64,000 nt of DNA, taken from CAUZFZ01 sp963579025. Its GTDB lineage: Bacteria > Planctomycetota > Planctomycetia > Planctomycetales > Planctomycetaceae. Of this stretch, positions 35,649-46,094 are shown in pieces (position 1 is the stretch's first letter; every line of letters begins with the position of its first letter). Under the pieces are notes generated by a model that made no database searches, was not told the DNA's origin, and saw only the letters and a program-made list of their open reading frames with translations. The stretch lies in the NCBI GenBank assembly GCA_963579025.1, contig CAUZFZ010000014.1:1-64000 (forward strand), written 5' to 3'. The translations under genes were made by a program, and so were the position numbers.

Positions 35649-37064
35649 CTACCCGACACTGCCTTCCATCTGCAGTTCGATCAGGCGGTTCATTTCGACG
35701 GCGTATTCCATCGGTAGTTCTTTGACGAGCGGTTCGATGAAGCCAGTGACGATCATTGACGAGGCTTCGGCTTCGGACAGGCCGCGGCTCATCAGGTAGA
35801 AGAGCTGTTCTTCGGCAATTTTCGAAACGCTGGCTTCGTGTTCAATCGTGACGTCGTCTTCTTCGACTTCGATATAAGGATATGTATCGCTGCGACTGTC
35901 CGCGTCGAGGATCAACGCGTCGCAAATCACGTTGGTTTTGCAGTTGGTCGCGCCTTTGACCACTTTTGCCAGACCGCGATAACTCGCCCTGCCGCCGCCC
36001 TTCGAGATGCTCTTGGAAATCACCCGGCTTGAGGTGTTCGGAGCACAGTGCACCATTTTGGCGCCGGCGTCCTGATGCTGACCTTCGTTGGCGAACGCGA
36101 TTGACAGTGTCTCGCCACGGGCACCCGGTTCCATCAGATAGATCGCCGGGTACTTCATCGTGATCTTGGAACCGAGGTTGCCGTCGACCCACTCCATGAG
36201 CGAGTCGGCATAAGCCATGGCTCGTTTTGTCACCAGGTTATAGACGTTGTTGGACCAGTTCTGGATGGTCGTGTAACGGAACCGGCCACCGCGTTTAACG
36301 ACGATTTCGACCACCGCCGAGTGCAGACTGTCGGCACTCCACGTCGGGGCGGTGCAGCCTTCCACGTAATGCGCGGACGCGCCTTCATCAACGATGATCA
36401 GCGTCCGCTCGAACTGGCCCATGTTTTCCGAATTGATGCGGAAGTAGGCCTGCAACGGGAATTCAATATGCACGCCTGGGGGCACATAGATGAATGAGCC
36501 GCCCGACCAGACCGCCGAGTTCAATGCCGCGAACTTGTTGTCGGCAGATGGGATGATCGTGCCAAAGTACTCGCGGAACATCTCGGGATGTTCCTTCAGA
36601 GCTGAGTCTGTGTCAGTAAAGAGGACGCCTTGTTTGGCGAGATCTTCTTTAAGGCTTCCGTACACGACTTCGGACTCGTACTGAGCCTTCACGCCAGACA
36701 GGTACTTCTTCTCAGCTTCCGGGATGCCCAGTCGATCGTACGTCTTCCGGATGTCTTCGGGGACGTCGTCCCAGTTCTGCTCCGGCCGATTGGAAGCCTT
36801 CATATAGTAGTAGATGTTCTGGAAGTCGATCTGATCCAGGTCAGCACCCCACTGCGGCGTGGGTCGGTCGAAGAAGATATCCAGAGCCTTCAGGCGGAAG
36901 TCCGTCATCCACTCAGGCTCTTCCTTCATCGCCGAGATCTGACGCACGATCTCGTGATCGAGTCCCTTGCGGCTCTTGAAGACGTAATCGTCGGTGGGAT
37001 CGTGGAATCCGTACTGGTACTCACCAATATCCGGATCAGCCTGGACGGGGGCATCTGTCGACAT
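35649..37064 (-). CDS. sufB: Fe-S cluster assembly protein SufB
   Basis: A 471-residue SufB with the usual signatures: SGGSFIYVPPGVHIEFPLQ, GCTAPTWSADSLHSAVVEI, the NVYNLVTKRAMAYADSLMEW segment and the C-terminal EDDVTIEHEASVSKIAEEQ. SufB is the scaffold subunit on which nascent [4Fe-4S] clusters form with SufC and SufD. It is 60 nt downstream of sufC in the same cluster. Confidence 0.97.
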   Translation of the reverse strand: MSTDAPVQADPDIGEYQYGFHDPTDDYVFKSRKGLDHEIVRQISAMKEEPEWMTDFRLKALDIFFDRPTPQWGADLDQIDFQNIYYYMKASNRPEQNWDDVPEDIRKTYDRLGIPEAEKKYLSGVKAQYESEVVYGSLKEDLAKQGVLFTDTDSALKEHPEMFREYFGTIIPSADNKFAALNSAVWSGGSFIYVPPGVHIEFPLQAYFRINSENMGQFERTLIIVDEGASAHYVEGCTAPTWSADSLHSAVVEIVVKRGGRFRYTTIQNWSNNVYNLVTKRAMAYADSLMEWVDGNLGSKITMKYPAIYLMEPGARGETLSIAFANEGQHQDAGAKMVHCAPNTSSRVISKSISKGGGRASYRGLAKVVKGATNCKTNVICDALILDADSRSDTYPYIEVEEDDVTIEHEASVSKIAEEQLFYLMSRGLSEAEASSMIVTGFIEPLVKELPMEYAVEMNRLIELQMEGSVG

Positions 37065-37124
37065 GTCTTGATCTCCGCAGCGGGAGTGTGATTCGCGTCA
37101 GTACACAAGAGAGAGTCAGCCACC

Positions 37125-37946
<822 letters not shown>

Positions 37947-38139
37947 TGGTGTTCGCTACCTGCTCTGGCAGTTCTCCCACCCACCGACGATGCGTCGCTG
38001 GGTTCCACGACCGGCGGCTACTCAAAGGCACCGGTCGTTCTTCCACCGGCGTGAGGCCAGTGGGGATGGGAGGTTGTAAATACGGGTGGGAAGTTAAATC
38101 GGGAGGCGACCGTCATGGTCTCAATGAAATGGCACTGTT

Positions 38140-38700
38140 TCAGGCATCAACGGTCTCGGCAATCTCCGGAACCGCTGCAATACCCTGATGATGAGGAACC
38201 GGGATTGTCTGCTCGGCGCCACGTCCCAGTTTGCGGGCCTTGATCTTGTCCTGAATTCGCATGATGCCTTCGAGTAACGCTTCCGGACGTGGCGGACAAC
38301 CGGGGACATAGACGTCAACTGGAACGACCAGATCGACACCTTTGACCACGTGGTAGCCCCATTTGAAATACGGGCCACCGCCGACGGTGCAGGCACCCAT
38401 CGCGATGACGTATTTCGGGTCCGGCATCTGCTCGTACAGGCGTCGCACCCGGCTGGCCATTTTGAACGTGACCGTTCCGGCGACAATCATGAGATCGGCC
38501 TGACGCGGGCTTGCCCGAAACGCTCCCGCACCGAAACGGTCCAGGTCGAAGCGGCTGGCTCCGGTGGCCATCATCTCGATCGCACAACAGGCCAGACCAA
38601 ACGTCATCGGCCAGATGCTGGACTCTTTGGCCCAGTTCATACCCTGTTCCAAAGTCGACAGAATTACGTTCTCTTCGAACCGTCCTTCAATCCACGTCAT
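38140..38700 (-). CDS. nuoB: NADH-quinone oxidoreductase subunit B-like protein (orphan nuoB)
   Basis: A 186-residue protein with the NuoB [4Fe-4S] ligands: adjacent cysteines in TFGLACCAIEMM, then MGACTVGGGPYF and VYVPGCPPRPEALL. This cluster (N2) is the last electron carrier to quinone in complex I. Length is normal. No nuoA, nuoC or other complex I gene lies nearby; instead it sits between a SufR-like regulator and sufC. It may be the sole chromosomal NuoB or a paralogue tied to Fe-S supply. Confidence 0.9.
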   Translation of the reverse strand: MTWIEGRFEENVILSTLEQGMNWAKESSIWPMTFGLACCAIEMMATGASRFDLDRFGAGAFRASPRQADLMIVAGTVTFKMASRVRRLYEQMPDPKYVIAMGACTVGGGPYFKWGYHVVKGVDLVVPVDVYVPGCPPRPEALLEGIMRIQDKIKARKLGRGAEQTIPVPHHQGIAAVPEIAETVDA

Positions 38701-38871
38701 TTCAGTTCGCCTGTTTCCAGAAACTTCGGTTCAGAACCCCGATCCCGCTTCCCACAGCAGGTGGTGACGCGGAGACGATAGCAACCGCAGACCTGCTTGC
38801 AACCGGATCGATCAGCCGAAGTTAACGTGTTCCTTACCTTGATATTACAGCGTCTCAGTTTCGGGCGGAGC

Positions 38872-39504
38872 CTATGCTTCGGCCGTTGCCTGCACGTGAA
38901 ACTCACAGTGCGAATGTCCGTCCAGGCAACACTGCGTCAGCGACACTTCCGCATTCAGAATCCGACTGAAAACGTCCGTCTCCATTTCACAGATGGACGG
39001 ATCGACTGAGGCCAGGTCCTGATACGGACAACTGTTTTCCCGCAGCACGGGTAGCCCACCGTCGTCCATGCACTCGACGTCATATCCCTGATTCGACAGT
39101 TCCTGCTGCAACTGATGAATGCGGTCTTCCAGCCGCCCGTCCGACGCGACTCGACCATATCGCCGAACGAAGTCGTCACGAATCTCGCCGAGAATGGCCG
39201 TTCGCACGCTCTGGTCGGAAATGTTGTGCAGCGCCCGCCAGAGAACCAGAGCCAGATCCCGGTAGTTTTCGCCGAGGTGCCGCAATCCCGCATCGCTCAC
39301 TCGATAAACATGATGAGGCCGCCCTCGGCCAGCCCGAACAGTTTCCCGAGCGACCAGTCCAAGCCCTTCCAGCCGAGACAATCGCTGTCTCACGGCAGTC
39401 GCCGTAACACCGACCGATTCACAGATTTCCTGGACAGTGCCACCGCAAAGTCGGTGCAACTGCTCAAGAAACGACTGGTCGTTCTTGTCGACTGAAACTC
39501 GCAT
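38872..39504 (-). CDS. sufR: SufR-like Fe-S-sensing repressor
   Basis: A 210-residue protein with an N-terminal winged helix (VQEICESVGVTATAVRQRLS, then LGLVARETVRAGRGRPHHVY) as in ArsR/DeoR-type SufR repressors. The C-terminal domain has a conserved cysteine set, SCPYQ, SICEM and CCLDGHSHCEF, which in cyanobacterial SufR binds a [4Fe-4S] cluster that sets DNA binding. It lies immediately upstream of nuoB and the suf genes in the same orientation, consistent with autogenous control of Fe-S assembly. Confidence 0.85.
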   Translation of the reverse strand: MRVSVDKNDQSFLEQLHRLCGGTVQEICESVGVTATAVRQRLSRLEGLGLVARETVRAGRGRPHHVYRVSDAGLRHLGENYRDLALVLWRALHNISDQSVRTAILGEIRDDFVRRYGRVASDGRLEDRIHQLQQELSNQGYDVECMDDGGLPVLRENSCPYQDLASVDPSICEMETDVFSRILNAEVSLTQCCLDGHSHCEFHVQATAEA

Positions 39505-39606
39505 GGTTCATTTCTAACGAATGTGAAACATACTGCAGCGACTGATCGGGCATTCCGCCGGACTGACAACTCCTGCCGATGCGCGACAGCATACGGCCAG
39601 TTCCGA

Positions 39607-39641
39607 TTTTTGACAACCAAAACTGATTTTATTGTCGAAAG
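39607..39641. promoter_or_regulatory. Inverted repeat upstream of sufR (candidate operator)
   Basis: TTTTTGACAA (39607-39616) and TTGTCGAAAG (39632-39641) are near-inverted arms in the 242-nt divergent gap between sufR and the exported-protein gene. Position fits an operator for autoregulation, but no binding-site consensus was compared. Confidence 0.3.
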
Positions 39642-39746
39642 TCTGGAAGTGCGACACAAGCGGAAGATTGACCGGATTTACCTTTCGCTCGCGATTGGGA
39701 CGAAATAGCCTGCCAGTTGCCCGGGAATTCAACGAGGAGCGGTGCC

Positions 39747-40460
39747 ATGCGATCTTTGCTCATTGCCTCATTCATGGCCGCAATCTGCACTCCTGCATTC
39801 GCCCAGGTCACGGTTCAGCAGCCGGTGATTGGTACATTCGGCGGAAACTTCTCGGTAATGGTGCCGGACCGCGGCGCCACACTGCTGGGCAGTGTCGGGA
39901 GCGCGGGAGAATCCCGGTCCTCGTACGGGCTGCCGTTTCTGCGAGGTTCCTCAATCGGCCGATTCACGAACCACCGGAGCATGTGGGCTCATTCGCGGAT
40001 CATCGATCTCAACGAAATGGACCGGATGGTTCTGGAAGCCGCCGACAGTGGTTCGTACTCGGGACTTACGCACCAGGGTGCTGGACTCAGGCAGGGCATC
40101 GCATACACCGAATTGCCGAGTTATCGCAGCCCGGCCATTCGCGAGAACAATCGCAATTCGCGCAGCGCGATCGCCACAATCGCCGACGCGCTCCGGAATC
40201 GCACACCGGACTACCGTCCGTCGCGAAGTTCGCAAACGGCATCGCGGCGACCAGCCGCGCCTGCAAATCGCGTTGCATCCACTCCGCAACGCAGTCGGGC
40301 TCTTGATCCCGTGCGAAATTATCAACTGGGGCTCGATGCGGAACGCGCCGGGAAGTCAGGCCTCGCCAGGCTGCATTTTCTGACGGCCGCCCAGAACGGT
40401 TCCGCGCTCGCTCGGAAGAAGCTTGAGCAATCGTCGTCACAAACAGTCGCTGCCCAGTAG
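39747..40460 (+). CDS. Exported hypothetical protein
   Basis: A 237-residue protein from ATG 39747 with GAGGAG about 7 nt upstream and a clear signal peptide (MRSLLIASFMAAICTPAFAQ). The mature part is Ser/Arg-rich and lacks cysteines. A short C-terminal helical segment (NYQLGLDAERAGKSGLARLH) resembles a single Sel1/TPR unit. No family recognised. It is divergent from sufR and followed by a palindromic repeat. Confidence 0.7.
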   Translation: MRSLLIASFMAAICTPAFAQVTVQQPVIGTFGGNFSVMVPDRGATLLGSVGSAGESRSSYGLPFLRGSSIGRFTNHRSMWAHSRIIDLNEMDRMVLEAADSGSYSGLTHQGAGLRQGIAYTELPSYRSPAIRENNRNSRSAIATIADALRNRTPDYRPSRSSQTASRRPAAPANRVASTPQRSRALDPVRNYQLGLDAERAGKSGLARLHFLTAAQNGSALARKKLEQSSSQTVAAQ

Positions 40461-40531
40461 GCCTTCAGCTCCCACGCCGACGACACTCGGTCTGCGGAGA
40501 AGCTTCGTTTGACTCTGCCGACGCCAGCAAA

Positions 40532-40602
40532 GTAGGCCGGAACAAGCTCCGCGCAGTTCCGGCACCTGACGCCGGAACTGCGCGGAGCTTGTTCCGGCCT
40601 AC
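40532..40602. repeat. Perfect 32-bp palindrome, GTAGGCCGGAACAAG family
   Basis: Arms 40532-40563 and 40571-40602 are exact inverted copies (starting GTAGGCCGGAACAAG) around a 7-base loop, just after the exported-protein gene and before tyrA. It matches the family seen at 28631-28720. Confidence 0.95.
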
Positions 40603-40681
40603 CTGCTTGTGTTGGCTTGTGTCCAGCACTTCGGGCGGTAAGTTCCGTCAGATCAACAAATCCCTGGAAGCAACCGAGCCG

Positions 40682-41533
40682 ATGACGTCCGACTCCCCGC
40701 AACCCGCCGACCTTGTGCTTGCCGTTCTCGGCGTCGGTCTGCTCGGAGGATCGGTTGCAACCGGCGCAAAGGAACGGGGCCTGGCGCACCGGGTGATTGG
40801 GATCGGCCGTAATCCCGAACGTCTGCAGACCGCAGTTGATCGGGGAATTATCGACGAGTTTGTCACCGATCCGGCTCAGGCAAATGGGTCGTGGGACATT
40901 GCCGTCGTGGCCACACCCGTTGATCGGATTCCCGACGATGTGAGAGCGATCGCCAGTGTCAGTCGGCCGGGCGCGATCGTCACCGACGTTGGCAGCGTGA
41001 AGGCGTCGATCTGCGCGGCAGTCGGAGATTTCCCTGCCGACGGAGTGACTTTTGTTGGCTCACATCCGCTCGCAGGTTCCGAGCAAAGTGGATTCGAAGC
41101 CGCCCGCCCGGATCTGTTCGAAGGCCGCGTGACAGTTGTGGCGAACAACGGACCGGCCACTGCCGTGTCACGCGTCAGCCGTTTCTGGAGTGCGCTCGGC
41201 GCGACGGTTGTGCAACTCGATCCAAAGACGCACGACGAGGCGCTGGCGACAACGAGTCACCTGCCGCATGCGGTGGCGGCAGCACTCGCCTCGATTCTGC
41301 AGTCCGACCAGCGGATTCTCTCAGCAACCGGCTTTCGTGATACAACGCGGATTGCTGCCGGCGATCCTGACCTCTGGGTGCCGATTCTGTTGAGCAATGC
41401 CGATGCTCTGGATGTCAGCCTTGATCGCTTTGCCGAGTCGTTCGAACTCTTTCGCACGGCGATCCGGAACCGCGATGCCAGCGAGTTGCAAAAGCTCCTG
41501 CAAGACGCGAAAACGAGCCGCGACGCTCTATGA
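40682..41533 (+). CDS. tyrA: Prephenate dehydrogenase
   Basis: A 283-residue protein from ATG 40682; the longer frame back to 40589 runs into the palindrome. LAVLGVGLLGGSVATGAKER is the NAD-binding GxGxxGGS motif, and DVGSVKASI, FVGSHPLAGSEQSGFEAARP and LDPKTHDEALATTSHLPH are TyrA hallmarks around the catalytic His region. It converts prephenate to 4-hydroxyphenylpyruvate in tyrosine synthesis. No chorismate mutase domain is fused. Confidence 0.93.
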   Translation: MTSDSPQPADLVLAVLGVGLLGGSVATGAKERGLAHRVIGIGRNPERLQTAVDRGIIDEFVTDPAQANGSWDIAVVATPVDRIPDDVRAIASVSRPGAIVTDVGSVKASICAAVGDFPADGVTFVGSHPLAGSEQSGFEAARPDLFEGRVTVVANNGPATAVSRVSRFWSALGATVVQLDPKTHDEALATTSHLPHAVAAALASILQSDQRILSATGFRDTTRIAAGDPDLWVPILLSNADALDVSLDRFAESFELFRTAIRNRDASELQKLLQDAKTSRDAL

Positions 41534-41549
41534 CCGTGAGTTTTCGGTC

Positions 41550-41691
41550 GTAGGGTGTGACAAGCGGGCTGATTGGGAATCACGGTGTGCCGGCGCGGAG
41601 ATTTGAGAAGCAAGTAAGCGTCGAATTAACTTCAATGGCCGCCCGCGCCGGCACACCGCGTTGGATGATCCCTCCGCTTGTCACACCCTAC
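41550..41691. repeat. Long inverted repeat, GTAGGGTGTGACAAGCGG family
   Basis: Outer arms GTAGGGTGTGACAAGCGG (41550-41567) and its inverse (41674-41691), with inner arms CGGTGTGCCGGCGCGG and CCGCGCCGGCACACCG. It lies between tyrA and purL. A degraded half copy occurs at 62868-62910. Confidence 0.92.
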
Positions 41692-41746
41692 GGAAAAACT
41701 TGCAGCCGCTCTGTGACCGCGATCAACGCTGAAGAAGGACGCTTCG

Positions 41747-44659
41747 ATGCTCTGGGAAGTTGAGATTCGACCGGCTGCCGGTCAGGTGGACCGCGAAGGC
41801 GAACGGATTCTGGCGGAATGTTCCGGACTGGGTCTCGCATCGGTGACCGCAGCGGTTTCGGCGAGATCGTTCCTGCTGCAGGGCGACCTCGACGCGGCGG
41901 CGGTCGACCGGATCAGCCGGTCACTGCTGGTGGATTCTGTCGCGGAGACATGTTCCATCAGCCAGCTCGGTGCCACCGACCAGCCGTTACCGGAAACCGG
42001 GACGTTGCTGAACGTCCTGTTCCATCCCGGTGTGACGGACAACGTGGCCAACAGCACGTTGACAACGTTGCAGGGGCAGAACGTACCCGTCGAGGCCGTC
42101 GCGACATGCCGCAAATACTGGCTGAACGCCGATGCAACAACCGCTGAAACCCAGCGGCTCAGCGCACGTGTACTGGCGAACGATGCGATCGAGCATGTCG
42201 TCGTCGGACCGCTTCAGATGGACCAGATTTCACTCGGTGGTGACTACGAGTTCAAACTGACGCATGTCGCGATCCGCGGCATGGACGACGACGCCTTAAT
42301 GCGGCTCAGCAAACAAGGACAGCTCTACCTCAGCATCGACGAGATGCAGACGATCCGGCAGCACTTTGTGGAACTCGATCGCGACCCGACCGACATCGAA
42401 CTGGAAACCGTTGCTCAGACATGGAGCGAACACTGTTCGCACAAGACTCTGGCGGGACGCATCGACTACGAAGACGAGAACGGCAGCCGGCACTTCGAGA
42501 ACATGCTCAAGGAGACAATCTTCGCAGCGACGGTATCGCTGCGTCAGAAGCTGGGTGACGACGACTGGTGCGTGAGCGTTTTCAAAGACAATGCCGGCAT
42601 CGTGACTTTCGACGAGAAACAGAACGTGTGCTTCAAGGTCGAGACTCACAATCACCCGTCCGCCCTTGAACCCTACGGCGGAGCGAACACCGGAATCGGC
42701 GGCGTGATCCGCGATCCACTCGGCACAGGACTTGGTGCGCGACCGGTCTGCAACACAGACGTCTTTTGCTTTGCCCCGCCAGACATGTCGCATGACGACC
42801 TGCCCAAAGGCGTGCTGCATCCCAAAGCGGTCGCTCACGGCGTCGTGGCCGGAGTCCGTGATTACGGAAACCGTATGGGCATTCCGACAGTCAACGGAGC
42901 CGTCTACTTCGACGAACGGTACCTCGGCAACCCGCTGGTTTACTGCGGTAACGTGGCGATGATCCCGGTCGACAAATGCGACAAGCACGTGGAAGCCGGC
43001 GATCTGATCGTGGCTGTCGGTGGTCGCACCGGCCGCGACGGAATTCACGGCGCGACGTTTTCGTCCGCGGAACTGACCGAAGAGAGTGAGAGTATCTCCG
43101 GAGGCGCCGTGCAGATTGGCAATGCCGTCACCGAGAAGATGGTCCACGATGTGATTCTGGAAGCTCGCGATCGCGGACTGTACCGATCCATCACCGATTG
43201 CGGAGCCGGCGGTTTCAGCAGTGCTGTGGGTGAGATGGGTGAAGAGAGTGGTGCCGAAGTCTGGCTCGAAAAGTGCCCGCTCAAATACACCGGACTCAGC
43301 TATACCGAGATTTGGATCAGCGAAGCTCAGGAACGCATGGTCCTGGCCGTTCCGCCCGAGCACTGGGACGAGTTCGACAAGCTATGCGTCTCAGAAGGTG
43401 TCGAGGCGGCGGCGATTGGCCAGTTCACCGACACGCAGCGGCTGGTTCTGAAGTATGAAGATCGCGAAGTCGGCGACCTGGCGATGAGTTTCCTGCACGA
43501 CGGGCGACCACCCGTTATCCGGCGGGCCACGTACCAACCGCCGAAAGTGACACCGCTCGATGTGGCGCCGAAGGATCGCTACGACGACGACCTGAAAGCG
43601 ATCCTGGGTTCACTCAATGTGTGCAGCAAAGAGTGGATCATTCGCCAGTACGATCACGAAGTGCAGGCGGGAAGCGTGGTCAAGCCATTGGTCGGAGTGC
43701 ATCGCGACGGCCCGTCCGACGCGGCCGTCGTGCGACCCGACCTGGAATCGAATCGCGGCCTGGTCATCTCTAATGGAATGAATCCGGAATACGGCGAGTA
43801 CGACACATACTGGATGGCCGCATCGGCGATCGACGAAGCAATGCGCAATTGCGTGGCGGTCGGCGCCGACCCGTCCCGCATCGCGATCCTCGACAATTTC
43901 TGTTGGGGCAACACGGAACGTGTGGAGACACTCGGCACTCTTGTCCGCGCCGCGATCGCGTGCCAGGACGTTGCCATCGCTTTCGGAACACCGTTCATCT
44001 CGGGCAAGGACAGTCTCAACAACGAGTTTTCGTACGACGACGAAAACGGCGCGCGACAGACAGTCGTCATACCGTCCTCGCTGCTGATCAGTGCCCTGGG
44101 CCAGATCGACGACGTCGAGCAGGCAGTAACGATGGACCTCAAGTCACCCGGCAACCGACTGTTCCTGGTCGGCCAGACCCACGACGAACTCGGCGGCAGC
44201 CACTTTGCGAAGGTCAACGGGCTGACTGGTGGAGCCGTTCCGAAAGTGGACCTCGAACAGGCCCCCCGAGTCTTCGCCGCAATTCACAGTGCGATCGTCG
44301 AGGGTCTGATCGAAAGCTGCCACGACCTGAGCGAAGGCGGCCTGGCCGTCGCCGTAGCAGAGATGGCGTTTGCCGGAGACCTGGGCGTGGACATCGCTCT
44401 CGCCAGTCTCGTCGCAGGGTCTGGCGTGGAGTGCGACGCGTCGCTGCTGTATTCCGAGAGCAACACACGCTTTGTCATCGAAGTCCGCCCCGAACATGCC
44501 GAGCGAGTGGCCGAGTTGCTACGGGAATGTCCGGCCACCGAGATCGGCCAGGTCACCGACTCCGATCAGGTCAGATTCAGCGGTGTTGGTGGCGAGGACG
44601 TAATTCAGTCGAGTCTGGCCGAATTGCGAAGCGCGTGGAAACAGCCCCTGGCGTGGTAA
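41747..44659 (+). CDS. purL: Phosphoribosylformylglycinamidine synthase, PurL with N-terminal PurS-like domains
   Basis: A 970-residue protein. Residues about 1-180 resemble two PurS-like ferredoxin folds (MLWEVEIRPAAGQVDREG; LNVLFHPGVTDNVANSTL). The PurL synthetase follows: AQTWSEHCSHKTLAG, VETHNHPSALEPYGGANTGI, GGRTGRDGIHGATFSS, ITDCGAGGFSSAVGEMGEE, then a second AIR-synthase-like half. No glutaminase (PurQ) domain is fused, so a separate PurQ is needed. The total is longer than small PurL (about 740) but shorter than the large single-chain form (about 1300). The KAP gene starts 17 nt after its stop. Confidence 0.93.
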   Translation: MLWEVEIRPAAGQVDREGERILAECSGLGLASVTAAVSARSFLLQGDLDAAAVDRISRSLLVDSVAETCSISQLGATDQPLPETGTLLNVLFHPGVTDNVANSTLTTLQGQNVPVEAVATCRKYWLNADATTAETQRLSARVLANDAIEHVVVGPLQMDQISLGGDYEFKLTHVAIRGMDDDALMRLSKQGQLYLSIDEMQTIRQHFVELDRDPTDIELETVAQTWSEHCSHKTLAGRIDYEDENGSRHFENMLKETIFAATVSLRQKLGDDDWCVSVFKDNAGIVTFDEKQNVCFKVETHNHPSALEPYGGANTGIGGVIRDPLGTGLGARPVCNTDVFCFAPPDMSHDDLPKGVLHPKAVAHGVVAGVRDYGNRMGIPTVNGAVYFDERYLGNPLVYCGNVAMIPVDKCDKHVEAGDLIVAVGGRTGRDGIHGATFSSAELTEESESISGGAVQIGNAVTEKMVHDVILEARDRGLYRSITDCGAGGFSSAVGEMGEESGAEVWLEKCPLKYTGLSYTEIWISEAQERMVLAVPPEHWDEFDKLCVSEGVEAAAIGQFTDTQRLVLKYEDREVGDLAMSFLHDGRPPVIRRATYQPPKVTPLDVAPKDRYDDDLKAILGSLNVCSKEWIIRQYDHEVQAGSVVKPLVGVHRDGPSDAAVVRPDLESNRGLVISNGMNPEYGEYDTYWMAASAIDEAMRNCVAVGADPSRIAILDNFCWGNTERVETLGTLVRAAIACQDVAIAFGTPFISGKDSLNNEFSYDDENGARQTVVIPSSLLISALGQIDDVEQAVTMDLKSPGNRLFLVGQTHDELGGSHFAKVNGLTGGAVPKVDLEQAPRVFAAIHSAIVEGLIESCHDLSEGGLAVAVAEMAFAGDLGVDIALASLVAGSGVECDASLLYSESNTRFVIEVRPEHAERVAELLRECPATEIGQVTDSDQVRFSGVGGEDVIQSSLAELRSAWKQPLAW

Positions 44660-44676
44660 GGCGAGCGGCGATCATC

Positions 44677-46092
44677 ATGAGGCACAGCGACGAACCGGTA
44701 CTCGAAGATTTCCTGGAACACGCTCAAGACGTTGAGGCGGTGGCGCGGGACATTCTGTCTGGTCCAACACCGTTTGTGATGGGCGTGCATGGAGACTGGG
44801 GAGCGGGCAAGTCGAGCTTTCTGATGAAGCTCCGGTGGTTTCTGGCCGGAAGCAAGGTTGGTCCTCAAACTCCGAAGGAGCTGAACGAACTCGGGAAAAC
44901 TCTTTGGCGCGAGAGTTACAAGGGTGGTGGCCAAGGCGTTGAGACCATTTGGTTCGAGGCGTGGCGGTATCAGTTCGAGACGACACCAATCGTGGCTCTG
45001 CTGAACGAAATTCGGGCGCATTTTGCGGAGCAGAAGGGATTCGTCGCGCGATCCCGTCGTGCGCTGGATCAAGCCGGCAAGCTCACCTACGCCGCTCTGA
45101 TGTCGATCGAAGAAGTCACGAAGCAGATCGGTATTCAGCCAAGCAAGATCGTAAAGGGCGGCGAGAAGTGGGAACGGGACCGGTTGCAGGAACCGCTGCC
45201 GTCGAAGCTTTGTCGTGATCTGCTGGACGATGCGATTCGCACACTGCTCGGAAGGAACAAGGAACGCCGACTGATCGTCATGATTGACGATCTCGATCGT
45301 TGTGAGGGACACGTCGCGTTTCGGCTGCTGGAGGCGCTCAAAATCTACCTGTCGATTCCAAGCTGTGTGTTCGTGCTGGGCCTGGACTGGCGGACGATTC
45401 GGCAGGCGGTTGCCGGGCAAATGATCGAGAGCGGGATGATCGACAGCGAGCAGTCGCGTGCGGCGACTCTGCTGCGAGCGGACGACTATCTGGACAAGCT
45501 GTGTCAGGGCCTTCATCGTTTGCCGCTGATCGCCGACGCCAGACCGTACCTCACCGAGCTGATCACCGTGCCGCCATTCGCGGACCCTGAGGACTGGATC
45601 GGCACAATCATCGAACACCGGTTACTGCCTGCAAATCCGAGGAAGATCAAATCGTTCATCGGCGGCCTCATTCGGTACGTGAATCAGATGGCGACGATAC
45701 TGGTCGGAGTTGAATTGGATCGGGACCTTGCGCTGGTCGTCTCGTACCTCAAGCAGTATGAGAACGATGTTTTCCGAATTCTGGAGAATGACGAACGGTT
45801 CTGGAACGAGATCGTGCGGTTCTGCCGCATCGGCGGCCGCGACCCCCAGGCCGACACAGCGTGGCCGGACATGCATCCCGTGTTTGCAGAACGAAAGCTG
45901 CGTGACGCGCCCGAGTACTCCGGAACGGCCGCTGTGGACCAGGATCACGTACCGGCCGGATACTCACCCCTGTTCCCTGATCCGGCCGATGAGCGCGTTC
46001 TGCGCGTTGCCGAACTCGTCCGCGCGTGGGACAACACAAAGAAGCTCACACCCGACCTGTTTCGTCAGTATGTCCAACTCCGGAGCCTCTGA
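44677..46092 (+). CDS. KAP-family P-loop NTPase
   Basis: A 471-residue protein from ATG 44677, 17 nt after the purL stop; the much longer open frame from 43849 is a shadow of purL. Walker A is GDWGAGKSS at residues 39-47 and Walker B is RLIVMIDDLDRCEG near residue 198, with LLEALKIYLSIPSCVFVLGL after it, the KAP NTPase pattern. No membrane insertion between the Walker motifs is visible. KAP NTPases occur in bacterial defence and signalling loci. It is translationally coupled to the NACHT-LRR gene (3-nt gap), so the two products probably act together. It may be the effector or a sensing partner. Confidence 0.85.
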   Translation: MRHSDEPVLEDFLEHAQDVEAVARDILSGPTPFVMGVHGDWGAGKSSFLMKLRWFLAGSKVGPQTPKELNELGKTLWRESYKGGGQGVETIWFEAWRYQFETTPIVALLNEIRAHFAEQKGFVARSRRALDQAGKLTYAALMSIEEVTKQIGIQPSKIVKGGEKWERDRLQEPLPSKLCRDLLDDAIRTLLGRNKERRLIVMIDDLDRCEGHVAFRLLEALKIYLSIPSCVFVLGLDWRTIRQAVAGQMIESGMIDSEQSRAATLLRADDYLDKLCQGLHRLPLIADARPYLTELITVPPFADPEDWIGTIIEHRLLPANPRKIKSFIGGLIRYVNQMATILVGVELDRDLALVVSYLKQYENDVFRILENDERFWNEIVRFCRIGGRDPQADTAWPDMHPVFAERKLRDAPEYSGTAAVDQDHVPAGYSPLFPDPADERVLRVAELVRAWDNTKKLTPDLFRQYVQLRSL

Positions 46093-46094
46093 CC

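Noticed and set aside
42296..43363. 355-residue minus-strand frame under purL
   Set aside because: Shadow of a highly conserved purine gene; no start signal or domain.
43849..44676. Long N-terminal extension of the KAP NTPase into purL
   Set aside because: The extension is an Arg-rich out-of-frame reading of purL; a proper ATG lies 17 nt after the purL stop.
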